Source: Bacillota bacterium
GTDB lineage: Bacteria; Bacillota; Clostridia; Acetivibrionales; DSM-1351
Length of the DNA stretch: 8,350 nt
Assembly: GCA_023436515.1 (NCBI GenBank)
Contig: JAEZIV010000342.1
Location: forward strand, 1 to 8,350
Direction of reading: 5' to 3'
Shown: piece after piece, positions 1-6,786 of the stretch
Position numbering within the stretch: position 1 is the first letter of the stretch
Layout of the letters: every line of letters starts with the position of its first letter
Position numbers and translations under genes: made by a program
The notes under the pieces: model-generated
What the model saw: only the letters and a program-made list of their open reading frames with translations
What the model was told of the DNA's origin: nothing
The model's database searches: none

Positions 1-487
1 GATTCTGAATATCCTTTTCAGCATCCTTCAGGTCGTCCTCAGTTATCTCACTGTTCTTCTTCTTTGTCTTCATACTTTCTATGGAATCTCTTCTTATGGA
101 TCTGATAGCAACCTTTGCTTCCTCACCATCTTTTTTTACTGTTTTTGTCAGGTCTTTACGTCTTTCCTCAGTAAGCGCAGGGAAAACAAGACGTATTACT
201 TTACCGTCATTATTCGGGTTTATACCTATATCTGACTTCTGAATCTCTTTTTCTATATCCTTAAGGAGCTTTGCTTCCCAGGGCTGTATCAGTATAACCC
301 TTGCCTCAGGCACTGACACAGTAGCTACCTGATGAATAGGAGTAGGCGAACCGTAGTAGTCAATAGTAATTTTGTCAAGTATTTGAGGATTTGCTCTGCC
401 GGCCCTGATGCCTGCGAGATTATCCTTTAAAACATTTATAGTTTTCTTCATTTTGTCTTCAATTGGTTTATATAGCTCTTTATCCAT
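1..487 (-). CDS. frr: Ribosome recycling factor (partial, 3' end beyond window)
   Basis: RRF acts with EF-G in the cytoplasm to split post-termination ribosomes so the subunits can be reused. The ATG at 487 sits 5 nt after a strong AGGAGG Shine-Dalgarno (493-498). The reading frame stays open to base 1, giving 162 of the usual ~185 residues; only the C-terminal end of the long helical domain is missing. Visible RRF signatures are RAGRANP (residues 28-34), EARVILIQPWE (61-71) in the beta-rich hinge domain, the NPNNDGKVIRL...PALTEERR block (90-110) and KVAIRSIRRD (125-134). It is the last gene seen of the minus-strand cluster rpsB-tsf-pyrH-frr, an order conserved across Firmicutes. It follows pyrH after 114 nt, and a likely promoter of its own overlaps the pyrH stop. 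No defects are seen in the visible part. Confidence 0.97.
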   Translation of the reverse strand, partial: MDKELYKPIEDKMKKTINVLKDNLAGIRAGRANPQILDKITIDYYGSPTPIHQVATVSVPEARVILIQPWEAKLLKDIEKEIQKSDIGINPNNDGKVIRLVFPALTEERRKDLTKTVKKDGEEAKVAIRSIRRDSIESMKTKKKNSEITEDDLKDAEKDIQN

Positions 488-576
488 AAGATCCTCCTAA
501 TAAAATTGTTATCAATAACTGTTAATTATCGGTATTAATTTATTGAACATGGAAAAGATTACTCAGTTCCATATAT

Positions 577-605
577 ATAATACAATTATTTATCATGGAT
601 TTCAA
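577..605 (-). promoter_or_regulatory. Probable sigma-A promoter for frr
   Basis: On the minus strand TTGAAA (600-605) is followed by exactly 17 nt and TATTAT (577-582). These match the -35 and -10 consensus at 4/6 and 5/6 positions. The -35 box overlaps the TGA stop of pyrH (602-604), and the predicted start would leave a leader of about 80 nt before frr. The surrounding DNA is AT-rich, so a chance match is possible. Confidence 0.5.
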
Positions 606-1309
606 TATATAGTAGTTCCAATCTCTTCTCCATTTACTACCCTAATTATATTATCAGGATCGTTTAGTCCAAAAACAAGTGTTGGTATACCATTGTCCTT
701 ACAGAAGGAGGCAGCTGTCAAATCTATGGCACAAAGTCCCTTGTTCAGATATTCCTGATAGCTGAGCTTATGGTATTTCACAGCAGCAGGGTTGGTTGTA
801 GGATCTGAGTCGTATATTCCATCAACGTTCTTAGCCATAAGTATGGCTTCAGCATCAATTTCCGCTGCTCTCAGTGCTGCAGCCGTATCTGTTGAAAAGT
901 AAGGATTTCCCATGCCACAAGCAAAAATAACTATTCTTTTCTTCTCCAGATGTCTTACAGCTTTTCTTCTTACATAGGGCTCAGCTATCTGCCTCATTTC
1001 AATTGCAGTCTGCACTCTTACCTGAATTCCTCTTGATTCAAGGGCATCCTGAAGTCCAAGGGAGTTTATGACTGTTGCAAGCATACCCATATGGTCTGCG
1101 GTAGTTCTGTCCATGCCTTTTCCGCTTCTTCCCCTCCAGAAATTACCTCCACCGACTACTATCGCTATTTCAACTCCCATTTTATGAACAGCTAATATCC
1201 TGTCACAAATCTCGTTTACGGTATCGGTGTCTATTCCGTTTCCCTTTTCTCCTGATAAGGCTTCTCCACTGATCTTTAGCATAATTCTCTTATATTTCAA
1301 TTCTGACAT
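602..1309 (-). CDS. pyrH: Uridylate (UMP) kinase
   Basis: PyrH phosphorylates UMP to UDP using ATP, an essential step of pyrimidine nucleotide synthesis in the cytoplasm. It is a homohexamer of the amino-acid-kinase fold, unrelated to eukaryotic UMP/CMP kinase. The 235-residue length is typical. Visible motifs are the phosphate-binding KISGEAL (12-18), [10 protein letters not shown] (51-60), the UMP-binding [10 protein letters not shown] segment (67-76), [15 protein letters not shown] (134-148) and [12 protein letters not shown] (159-170). The ATG at 1309 is chosen because GGAGG (1315-1319) lies 5 nt upstream. An in-frame GTG at 1321 would add four residues but would overlap that Shine-Dalgarno. 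It lies between tsf (170 nt upstream) and frr, as in most Firmicutes. Allosteric control by GTP and UTP is known for the family and is not visible here. Confidence 0.97.
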   Translation of the reverse strand: MSELKYKRIMLKISGEALSGEKGNGIDTDTVNEICDRILAVHKMGVEIAIVVGGGNFWRGRSGKGMDRTTADHMGMLATVINSLGLQDALESRGIQVRVQTAIEMRQIAEPYVRRKAVRHLEKKRIVIFACGMGNPYFSTDTAAALRAAEIDAEAILMAKNVDGIYDSDPTTNPAAVKYHKLSYQEYLNKGLCAIDLTAASFCKDNGIPTLVFGLNDPDNIIRVVNGEEIGTTIY

Positions 1310-1430
1310 GGCTTCCTCCACAAGATATTTGTTTTTATTAAACTATGTATTCATTGCAGTACTTCTCTATTGGCGTACACCCGATGTTCAAACTAAAAGA
1401 TTAGGTTACTTTCAAATGTTCGCAAATAGA

Positions 1431-1470
1431 GGCTGCCACAAAACAGTTTTTCTTGTGCTTTGTAACAGCC
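1431..1470 (-). terminator. Hairpin after tsf, possible weak terminator or processing site
   Basis: In the minus-strand RNA, GGCUGUUACAAA (1470-1459) pairs fully with UUUGUGGCAGCC (1442-1431). This gives 12 bp including two G-U wobbles around a 16-nt loop. On the plus strand those two positions become A-C mismatches, so the structure is specific to the sense transcript of tsf. It starts 9 nt after the tsf stop. The sequence after the stem (UCUAUUUGCG) is not a good U-tract, so full termination is doubtful. Partial attenuation before pyrH, or protection of a processed 3' end, is as likely. Confidence 0.45.
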
Positions 1471-1479
1471 CCCTGATTA

Positions 1480-2127
1480 TTAACCACCTATTTGCTTCAT
1501 AACCTCATCAGCAAAGTTTTCTTCTTTCTTAGCTATTCCTTCGCCTCTTTCAAATCTAACAAATCTTCTTACAGTTATGTTTTCACCTATTTGAGCAATT
1601 TTTTCCTTAATAAGCTGATCAACAGTTTTATCAGGATCCTTAATAAAGGCCTGCTCCATTAAGCACTTTTCACCATAAAATTTATCAATTCTGCCTTCAA
1701 CCATTTTTTCGATGATTTTTTCAGGCTTTCCTTCATTTCTTGCCTGTGCTCTCAAAATTTCTTTTTCACTTTCGAGATCAGCAGCAGGAACCTCTTCTCT
1801 TCTAACATATTCAGGTTTGCTTGCAGCTATCTGCATTGCAATATCCTTAACTAATTGCTTGAAGTCTTCATTCTTTGCGGCAAAGTCAGTTTCAATATTT
1901 ACTTCAACAAGAACTCCAATTCTTCCGCCGCCATGTATATAAGATTCAACTAAGCCTTCAGCAGCTATTCTTCCTGCCTTACTTGCAGCTTTAGCTATTC
2001 CCTTTTCTCTTAAATACTCAACCGCCTTTTCAGCATCACCGTTTGTCTCAGTCAGTGCCTTTTTGCAGTCCATCATTCCTGCTCCGGTTCTTTCACGGAG
2101 CTGCCTTACCATTTCAGCAGTAATCAT
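1480..2127 (-). CDS. tsf: Elongation factor Ts
   Basis: EF-Ts is the guanine nucleotide exchange factor that releases GDP from EF-Tu during translation elongation. The 215-residue product is the short form common in Clostridia, against about 283 in E. coli. It shows the N-terminal UBA-like helical domain (about 1-45, including [14 protein letters not shown] at 12-25), the core with the conserved [10 protein letters not shown] (80-89) that contacts EF-Tu, and the C-terminal block [14 protein letters not shown] (184-197). The ATG at 2127 follows GGAG (2136-2139) with 8 nt spacing and gives the canonical N-terminus [18 protein letters not shown]. The frame stays open further upstream to 2175, but those 16 extra residues have no family counterpart and lie in a structured leader. 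Its partner gene rpsB is 188 nt upstream. Confidence 0.97.
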   Translation of the reverse strand: MITAEMVRQLRERTGAGMMDCKKALTETNGDAEKAVEYLREKGIAKAASKAGRIAAEGLVESYIHGGGRIGVLVEVNIETDFAAKNEDFKQLVKDIAMQIAASKPEYVRREEVPAADLESEKEILRAQARNEGKPEKIIEKMVEGRIDKFYGEKCLMEQAFIKDPDKTVDQLIKEKIAQIGENITVRRFVRFERGEGIAKKEENFADEVMKQIGG

Positions 2128-2161
2128 CGTTATATCTCCATTTCCGACATAGGTAGAATTA

Positions 2162-2201
2162 TTATCCCACGTCATCCATGGGATAAAGGTTCTTTATCAC
2201 C
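2162..2201 (-). promoter_or_regulatory. Two mutually exclusive hairpins in the tsf leader
   Basis: Hairpin A pairs 2182-2188 with 2192-2198 (GATAAAG/CTTTATC, 3-nt loop), and GG 2180-2181 can add pairs with CC 2200-2201 across a one-base bulge. Hairpin B pairs 2162-2169 with 2179-2186 (TTATCCCA/TGGGATAA, 9-nt loop). Bases 2182-2186 are needed by both, so only one can form at a time. Hairpin B ends about 22 nt before the tsf Shine-Dalgarno. The pairing is seen directly; a regulatory role is inference. Confidence 0.4.
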
Positions 2202-2262
2202 TGTGTCATAAATAATTAAAATCGTAACCTAGTGGTAAATATTCAATTAATTTTATATCCTT

Positions 2263-2300
2263 GCATTACCAGATTGCATTGCTTTACAATCTGGTAATGC
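2263..2300 (-). repeat. Perfect 14-bp inverted repeat between rpsB and tsf
   Basis: GCATTACCAGATTG (2263-2276) and CAATCTGGTAATGC (2287-2300) are perfect reverse complements around a 10-nt loop. The repeat lies 15 nt after the rpsB stop, and neither strand has a T-run after it. In RNA it would form a very stable hairpin that could protect the rpsB message end, cause pausing or partly attenuate tsf. It lacks the U-tract of a standard intrinsic terminator. A mobile or dispersed palindrome is an alternative, but no second copy is seen in the window. Confidence 0.6.
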
Positions 2301-2315
2301 AGCAATTCACAAATA

Positions 2316-3065
2316 TTATTGTGCAGCTTCAACTTCTACAACTTCCTCAACAGGTTCAGCAGCAACCTCAGGTGAAAGCTGTTCGCCCTGACGACCTTCA
2401 ATTATAGCATCTGCTATTTTAGCAGCTATAAGCTTAACAGCTCTTATAGCATCATCGTTTCCGGGAATTACGAAGTCAACCTCATCAGGATCACAGTTTG
2501 TATCAACTATAGCCACAACAGGAATACCAAGCTTCTTGGCTTCAAGAATTGCATTTCTTTCCTTACGTGGATCAACTACAAACATTGCTCCAGGAATCTT
2601 CTTCATGTTCTTGATTCCGCCCAGGTTCTTCTCGAGATCTTCCATTTCCTTCTTAAGCTTAATTACTTCTTTCTTTGGAAGTACTTCGAAGGTTCCATCT
2701 GCTTCCATTGTGTTTAACTGGTTCAATCTGTCAATTCTCTTACGAATAGTCTTGAAATTGGTGAGCATACCACCCAACCATCTGTTGTTTACAAAGAACT
2801 GTCCGCTTCTCTCAGCTTCTTCTTTAATAGAATCCTGAGCCTGCTTCTTAGTTCCTACAAAAAGAACATCCTGTCCGTTCATTGCTACTTCTCTTATAAA
2901 GAAGTAAGCGTCATCAACCTTCTTTACTGTCTTTTGAAGATCGATAATATAAATACCATTACGTTCTGTGAAGATGTACTCTGCCATCTTTGGGTTCCAT
3001 CTTCTTGTTTGGTGACCGAAGTGAACTCCTGCCTCCAATAACTGTTTCATTGAAATAACTGCCAT
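2316..3065 (-). CDS. rpsB: 30S ribosomal protein S2
   Basis: S2 binds late to the 30S subunit at the head-body junction and supports the S1/mRNA binding region. The 249-residue length fits the family. Signatures include [22 protein letters not shown] (6-27), the first S2 signature, [10 protein letters not shown] (37-46), [12 protein letters not shown] (66-77), [14 protein letters not shown] (91-104), the [12 protein letters not shown] segment (158-169) and [13 protein letters not shown] (181-193). The central [17 protein letters not shown] is the usual coiled-coil protrusion. The acidic C-terminal tail (about 230-249, rich in E, V and A) is a common variable end. The ATG at 3065 is 8 nt from GGAGGTG (3074-3080). 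It is the first gene of rpsB-tsf-pyrH-frr, with a strong promoter and a structured leader upstream. Confidence 0.98.
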   Translation of the reverse strand: MAVISMKQLLEAGVHFGHQTRRWNPKMAEYIFTERNGIYIIDLQKTVKKVDDAYFFIREVAMNGQDVLFVGTKKQAQDSIKEEAERSGQFFVNNRWLGGMLTNFKTIRKRIDRLNQLNTMEADGTFEVLPKKEVIKLKKEMEDLEKNLGGIKNMKKIPGAMFVVDPRKERNAILEAKKLGIPVVAIVDTNCDPDEVDFVIPGNDDAIRAVKLIAAKIADAIIEGRQGEQLSPEVAAEPVEEVVEVEAAQ

Positions 3066-3080
3066 AATTAAAACACCTCC

Positions 3081-3202
3081 GTTAAAGTTAATACCGCCGT
3101 ATTCCCCATTTCGTTATTGTTACGAATCCATCAGTTGCCTGACACTTTAACAAAGTCATCTGCGGCTTTACCTGCCAAATGACATAAGAATACGTGTGTA
3201 TT
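3081..3202 (-). promoter_or_regulatory. Structured 5' leader of rpsB (candidate S2 autoregulatory RNA)
   Basis: Read in the minus-strand RNA, the leader holds these helices in order. AAUAC/GUAUU closes a 4-nt loop (3189-3202). A hairpin pairs GUCAUUU with AGAUGAC and has an inner GGC/GCC (3155-3183). An 8-bp helix, GUUAAAGU (3151-3144) with ACUUUAAC (3088-3081), closes a junction. Inside the junction are GUCAG/CUGAU with a GCAA (GNRA) loop (3130-3143), UUCGU/ACGAA (3110-3126) and AAUAC/GUAUU (3090-3103). The closing helix ends on the base directly before the GGAGGTG Shine-Dalgarno, so its formation could govern ribosome access. Ribosomal protein operons often use such leaders for feedback. 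The S2 ligand is inferred from position only. Confidence 0.6.
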
Positions 3203-3214
3203 TTTTCGTCTGCT

Positions 3215-3243
3215 AGTATACCATATAGTATAAAAATTATCAA
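3215..3243 (-). promoter_or_regulatory. Sigma-A promoter of the rpsB cluster
   Basis: On the minus strand TTGATA (3238-3243) is followed by a 17-nt spacer and TATACT (3215-3220), each 5/6 to consensus. The predicted start near 3208 gives a leader of about 143 nt before rpsB. It lies 31 nt after the stop of the upstream MATE gene. No terminator is visible in between, so read-through from that gene is possible. Confidence 0.82.
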
Positions 3244-3274
3244 TCATTTAATTCTTTATTTTTTATTCTATTAT

Positions 3275-4666
3275 TTATTTTGGTTCAATCTGTTCATTCT
3301 TCTTCTCACAAATCTCTGCTTTTTCATTGGCCACTTTGGGCTTAACAGCTGAAGGCAAATACCTTTCATATTTTCTACTCAGCACTCTAAGATAGAAGGG
3401 GACTCCCCTTGTAACCCAGTCAAAGCACCAGGCGATCCATATTCCCATTATTCCAAGGCTTGTATAACGAACCAGCAGATATCCTCCCAGAACCCTTACG
3501 ATCCACATGCTGACTATTGATACGGTCGTTACATAAACAACATCCCCCGTACTTCTGAGACATGCAGGTACTATGAAGGCTGCAGGCCAGAATATAGGTA
3601 TGCATGCAAGCGTCAGGTAAGTAATGTGTAATGCCATCGTGAGGACATCCTCGGCAGGCGAATATAGCTTAAGAAAGCTTGCCGCAAAGGGTAAAAATAT
3701 TATGGATACACCGCCAAGTAAAAGCATTGAATACATAGTCAGCTTGTTGATAATTTTTCTTAACTCTTCTTTATTGCCCGCACCTGCATAATAGCCTATA
3801 ACTGTCACGGCTACAATAGATACGGCTCCTCCCGGAATGTTTATTATGGAGTTCAGTGAGCCGGCAATACTGTTTGCTGCAAGTGAGGCTGTCCCTAAGG
3901 AAGCCACAATTGCCTGCACCAATAATTTACCGCCGTTAAAAACCAGACTGTCCAGCCCGGCAGGCACTCCTATATATAATACAGGCTTCATAATGTTGAA
4001 GGAAACCTTAAAGGATGCACTCTTAATATGTATTTTGGGGCTTCTACCCAAAATGAAAAACAAAATGACCGAACCTGTCAGCCTTGCTGAAATCAGACCG
4101 ATGCCTGCTCCCAGCACCCCTAAATCCAAACCAAATATACATATAGCACACACTATAAGATTGACAATGTTTGATATGACTATTGAAACCATTGATGCAA
4201 TAAAGTTGTTGTTTGCACGTAAAATCCCTGTAAAAACATTGAATAGTCCTAAAAGAGGATATGATATAGCAGAGCAGATGAGATATGTCCATGCAGCAGA
4301 TTTAACTGCTGCTTCTGCATCACCGAACATAAAAGCAATAATCTGCTGTCCAAACAGAAAAAGACCAAGCCCTGTTATGGCAGAGAGTATAAAAACAGAA
4401 ACAATTGACTGTGCTGCTGTATTAGATGCCTTCTCAGGGTTACCTGCTCCCAGATGCTGTGCAATTACAACAGTAGCACCTGTTGCTACCGAGAGAAAAA
4501 GATTCATGGCAACAAAATTTATAGAATCAACGATCCCAACCGCTGATACTGCGTATGCTCCCAATCCGCTTACCATCATTGTGTTAACAACACCTATTGC
4601 TGTTGATAAAAATTGCTCTATAAATGCCGGAAAGAACAGACGTAAAAGATCCTTTTTTGAGTACAC
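3275..4666 (-). CDS. MATE family multidrug/cation efflux transporter
   Basis: MATE proteins are 12-helix membrane antiporters that export cationic drugs or metabolites in exchange for Na+ or H+. The 463-residue product is the normal length and is strongly hydrophobic, with about 12 segments falling into two related halves. The internal repeat shows as AQHLGAGNPEKA (69-80) in the first half and GYYAGAGNKEELRK (291-304) in the second. Charged loops and a hydrophilic Lys/Glu-rich tail (about 430-463) follow the last helix. The start is a GTG at 4666, 9 nt after GAAGG (4676-4680); a nearby upstream GTG runs into a stop at once. The specific substrate cannot be read from sequence. It stands alone on its strand, downstream of an acyl-CoA ligase gene, with a dyad at its likely transcription start. 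Confidence 0.92.
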   Translation of the reverse strand: MYSKKDLLRLFFPAFIEQFLSTAIGVVNTMMVSGLGAYAVSAVGIVDSINFVAMNLFLSVATGATVVIAQHLGAGNPEKASNTAAQSIVSVFILSAITGLGLFLFGQQIIAFMFGDAEAAVKSAAWTYLICSAISYPLLGLFNVFTGILRANNNFIASMVSIVISNIVNLIVCAICIFGLDLGVLGAGIGLISARLTGSVILFFILGRSPKIHIKSASFKVSFNIMKPVLYIGVPAGLDSLVFNGGKLLVQAIVASLGTASLAANSIAGSLNSIINIPGGAVSIVAVTVIGYYAGAGNKEELRKIINKLTMYSMLLLGGVSIIFLPFAASFLKLYSPAEDVLTMALHITYLTLACIPIFWPAAFIVPACLRSTGDVVYVTTVSIVSMWIVRVLGGYLLVRYTSLGIMGIWIAWCFDWVTRGVPFYLRVLSRKYERYLPSAVKPKVANEKAEICEKKNEQIEPK

Positions 4667-4690
4667 TATATCACGCCTTCAAAATAAAAT

Positions 4691-4734
4691 TGCATAAGTA
4701 TTTAACAACATTAACTGTATGTAAAACTTATGCA
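4691..4734. promoter_or_regulatory. 9-bp dyad in the MATE gene leader, candidate operator
   Basis: TGCATAAGT (4691-4699) and ACTTATGCA (4726-4734) are perfect reverse complements 26 nt apart. They lie just before the MATE Shine-Dalgarno and begin about where transcription should start from the weak promoter at 4742-4770. It could be a repressor site, as is common for drug efflux genes, or a long-loop RNA hairpin ahead of the ribosome site. No regulator gene lies next to it. Confidence 0.4.
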
Positions 4735-4741
4735 TCTTATT

Positions 4742-4770
4742 ATTTTATGCCTTTAATTAAAATACCACAA
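4742..4770 (-). promoter_or_regulatory. Possible promoter of the MATE gene
   Basis: The minus strand carries TTGTGG (4765-4770), a 17-nt spacer and TAAAAT (4742-4747). The -10 box is 5/6 but the -35 box only about 3/6, as for a promoter needing an activator or a weak one. The predicted start is near 4735, at the edge of the dyad. Confidence 0.35.
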
Positions 4771-4804
4771 ACAACAAAAACCGCTTTTCATGACAGTTTG
4801 AGAC

Positions 4805-4855
4805 AAAAACCTGCCAAATACTAATAAATAATTGAGTTTCCATGGGATTTGCCAG
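4805..4855 (-). terminator. Possible terminator of the acyl-CoA ligase gene
   Basis: Minus-strand RNA CUGGCAAAU (4855-4847) can pair with AUUUGGCAG (4819-4811) with one G-G mismatch, followed after one base by UUUUU (4809-4805). It starts 11 nt after the ligase stop. The 27-nt loop and the mismatch make it a weak candidate. Confidence 0.35.
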
Positions 4856-4866
4856 TTACAATTTAA

Positions 4867-6594
4867 TTAACCACTAACATTTTCAGGGCTGAATCTTTTT
4901 ATCTTTTTGGTTGTGGTCTTTATAAATTCACATTCACGAAGAGAAAACTTCCTTATTCTCCTGTACAGAGGCAATTCCTTATTAATATTCCTCACAATAT
5001 CTCCAAAAATTCTTGTAAGTTCATCCTTTGATAAGTTAACATCCTTGAACTTATCTTTTAAGTATTCCAGATCGGGCAGAATATGAGCATGAATATGTGT
5101 TTCTCCCGTGGAATGATCCAGTTCACCGGATACTAGAGATTCCTGAACACAGGGGCTTTTATTGATTGCGGCCTCAAGTTCTTCAGGGTATACATTTTTA
5201 CCATTATTCGTTATTATTATGTTCTTACTTCTGCCGGTGATATATACATACCCCGACTTATCAACCTTACCAAGGTCCCCGGTATGAAACCAACCTTGTA
5301 CAATATTTTTTGCTGTTTCTATAGAGTCTCTATAGTAACCAAGCATAACATTTTGACCCTTTACTAGTATTTCTCCAATACCATTTGAATCAGGGTTATT
5401 GATTTTCACCTCTACTCCCGGCAATGGTTTTCCTACACTATTATCCTTGAACTCCATGTCCCTGTTACCTGTTACAAGGGGAGCACATTCAGTAAGCCCA
5501 TAGCCCTGAAGGACTTTTACACCCATTCGTCTAAAGCCTCTGGAAACCACTGGGTCGATTGCAGCAGCTCCAGTTAAGATAAGCCTGAGCTGACCACCCA
5601 AAACTTCATGTATCTGCTTGAAGACCTTTTTCGTAATATCAACATGAAAAATATAGTTTAGCATTGTGGTAATAAACAGTGCTAATCTTAGTTTTAGTTT
5701 GCCAAATCTCTTTTTACCGGCCTGAGTCCATATTTTTTTGTACAGGTTCTCAAGAATAAGTGGAACAACCACAAGTATTGTTGGTCGAACCTCAGTCAGA
5801 TTTTTCGCAATATATTTCAGCCCTTCATTAAAGGCTATAGTGGCACCTGAATAGATAAAAGCCAGAAAGCCGATTGTGCACTCATAGGTGTGATGGAGAG
5901 GTAATATTGACAGTGACGTGTCATTAGTGTCTACCAGAACTGTTGAACGAACTGATACTACGTTTGAACATATATTTCTATGACTGAGCATTACTCCTTT
6001 TGCCAACCCGGTGGTTCCCGAGGTAAACAGCAAAGCAGCCATTGAATCAGGCTCCAGCTCAGCTTGTACAAAATCCATTTCCCCTTCTGCGATGAGTTCC
6101 TCACCCTTTGACTTCAAGGAATTAAATGATAAATAGAAATCGTTATCTTGCTCAGCATCCATATTAATGAAGTATTTGACTGAGGTAACCGAAGAAACCA
6201 GCCTTTGAATACTATCATTATATTTACCGGAGTAAATGATTGCATCGGCATCGCACCTGTGGAGTATATTCTCTATTTCAGAGATATTAAGCTCCCTGTC
6301 TATGGGAACAACTACTCCTGTCCCACCGGCAACTGCCAAGTATGATAAACACCATTCATACCTGTTTTCACCGATAACTGCGATACATTTATCCTTTAAA
6401 CCAAGGCTGAGTAAAGCGGTTCCTAAAGCATCTACCTCAGACTTGAACCTTGAATAACTTATACTCTTTACATCCTTTTTGTCTTTGCTATTTAAAAAAA
6501 AAGCTGCTTTTTCACCAAATAACTGAGCGCTTTGATTTAGCATTTCCTTTAAATTGTCCACATTTCTTACATCATACTTTTTTTCCCTTCCCAT
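4867..6594 (-). CDS. AMP-forming long-chain acyl-CoA synthetase (AMP-binding family)
   Basis: Enzymes of this family adenylate a carboxylic acid with ATP and then transfer the acyl group to CoA, activating fatty acids for lipid synthesis or breakdown. The 575-residue length fits. Visible motifs are the P-loop-like TSGTTGLAKG (191-200), LPLHHTYE (231-238), QGYGLTEC (363-370), GWFHTGD (434-440), YITGRSKNIIITNNGKNVYPEE (451-472), which contains the ribose-contacting D/R hinge region, and a C-terminal KTTTKKIKRF (559-568) whose K564 should be the catalytic lysine. The usual Gly before that lysine is Lys here, as seen in some long-chain-type members. No transmembrane segment or carrier domain is obvious. 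The ATG at 6594 follows GAGGTG (6600-6605) by 5 nt. The acid used is unknown; no fatty-acid genes lie next to it. Confidence 0.9.
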   Translation of the reverse strand: MGREKKYDVRNVDNLKEMLNQSAQLFGEKAAFFLNSKDKKDVKSISYSRFKSEVDALGTALLSLGLKDKCIAVIGENRYEWCLSYLAVAGGTGVVVPIDRELNISEIENILHRCDADAIIYSGKYNDSIQRLVSSVTSVKYFINMDAEQDNDFYLSFNSLKSKGEELIAEGEMDFVQAELEPDSMAALLFTSGTTGLAKGVMLSHRNICSNVVSVRSTVLVDTNDTSLSILPLHHTYECTIGFLAFIYSGATIAFNEGLKYIAKNLTEVRPTILVVVPLILENLYKKIWTQAGKKRFGKLKLRLALFITTMLNYIFHVDITKKVFKQIHEVLGGQLRLILTGAAAIDPVVSRGFRRMGVKVLQGYGLTECAPLVTGNRDMEFKDNSVGKPLPGVEVKINNPDSNGIGEILVKGQNVMLGYYRDSIETAKNIVQGWFHTGDLGKVDKSGYVYITGRSKNIIITNNGKNVYPEELEAAINKSPCVQESLVSGELDHSTGETHIHAHILPDLEYLKDKFKDVNLSKDELTRIFGDIVRNINKELPLYRRIRKFSLRECEFIKTTTKKIKRFSPENVSG

Positions 6595-6631
6595 AACAGC
6601 ACCTCAAATAATATAACTAGAATATACTTGA

Positions 6632-6660
6632 ACTATAGCATACAAACATATGTGAAGCAA
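6632..6660 (-). promoter_or_regulatory. Probable promoter of the acyl-CoA ligase gene
   Basis: The minus strand has TTGCTT (6655-6660), a 17-nt spacer and TATAGT (6632-6637, 5/6 to consensus). The predicted start near 6625 leaves a short leader of about 30 nt before the ATG at 6594. Confidence 0.5.
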
Positions 6661-6756
6661 CTAACCACAACAAAATTCTTAAATTATTTACAACTGGCTT
6701 TTATTACCATGAAACAGACTGTTAGTATACAGGCTGGAGTGGCGTATTAACTAAAG

Positions 6757-6779
6757 GAGCTGCCATTTAATGGCAGCCC
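6757..6779. terminator. Strong hairpin downstream of the sigma-factor remnant
   Basis: GCTGCCA (6759-6765) and TGGCAGC (6771-6777) pair perfectly over a 5-nt loop; the minus-strand RNA can add a G-U and a G-C pair. Only short T-runs follow on either side (CTTTAGTT on minus, AGGTTTT on plus). It lies just past the end of the decayed sigK-like gene on the minus strand, so it is most simply that gene's former terminator. It would also serve to stop antisense transcription. Confidence 0.45.
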
Positions 6780-6786
6780 TCAGGTT

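Noticed and set aside
543..758. Plus-strand open frame of 71 codons
   Set aside because: It overlaps the C-terminal part of pyrH and the frr promoter region on the opposite strand. It has no convincing ribosome site or known motif.
1310..1321. GTG at 1321 as the pyrH start
   Set aside because: It would place the Shine-Dalgarno GGAGG inside the coding region. The ATG at 1309 has ideal spacing and fits the family N-terminus.
2128..2175. Upstream extension of tsf by 16 residues from an ATG at 2175
   Set aside because: EF-Ts proteins begin at the [14 protein letters not shown] N-terminus. The ATG at 2127 has its own Shine-Dalgarno, and the extension falls in hairpin-forming leader.
3837..4697. 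Long plus-strand open frame of 286 codons
   Set aside because: It lies antisense to the MATE gene, whose hydrophobic, motif-bearing product is clearly the real one. The plus-strand translation shows no family motif.
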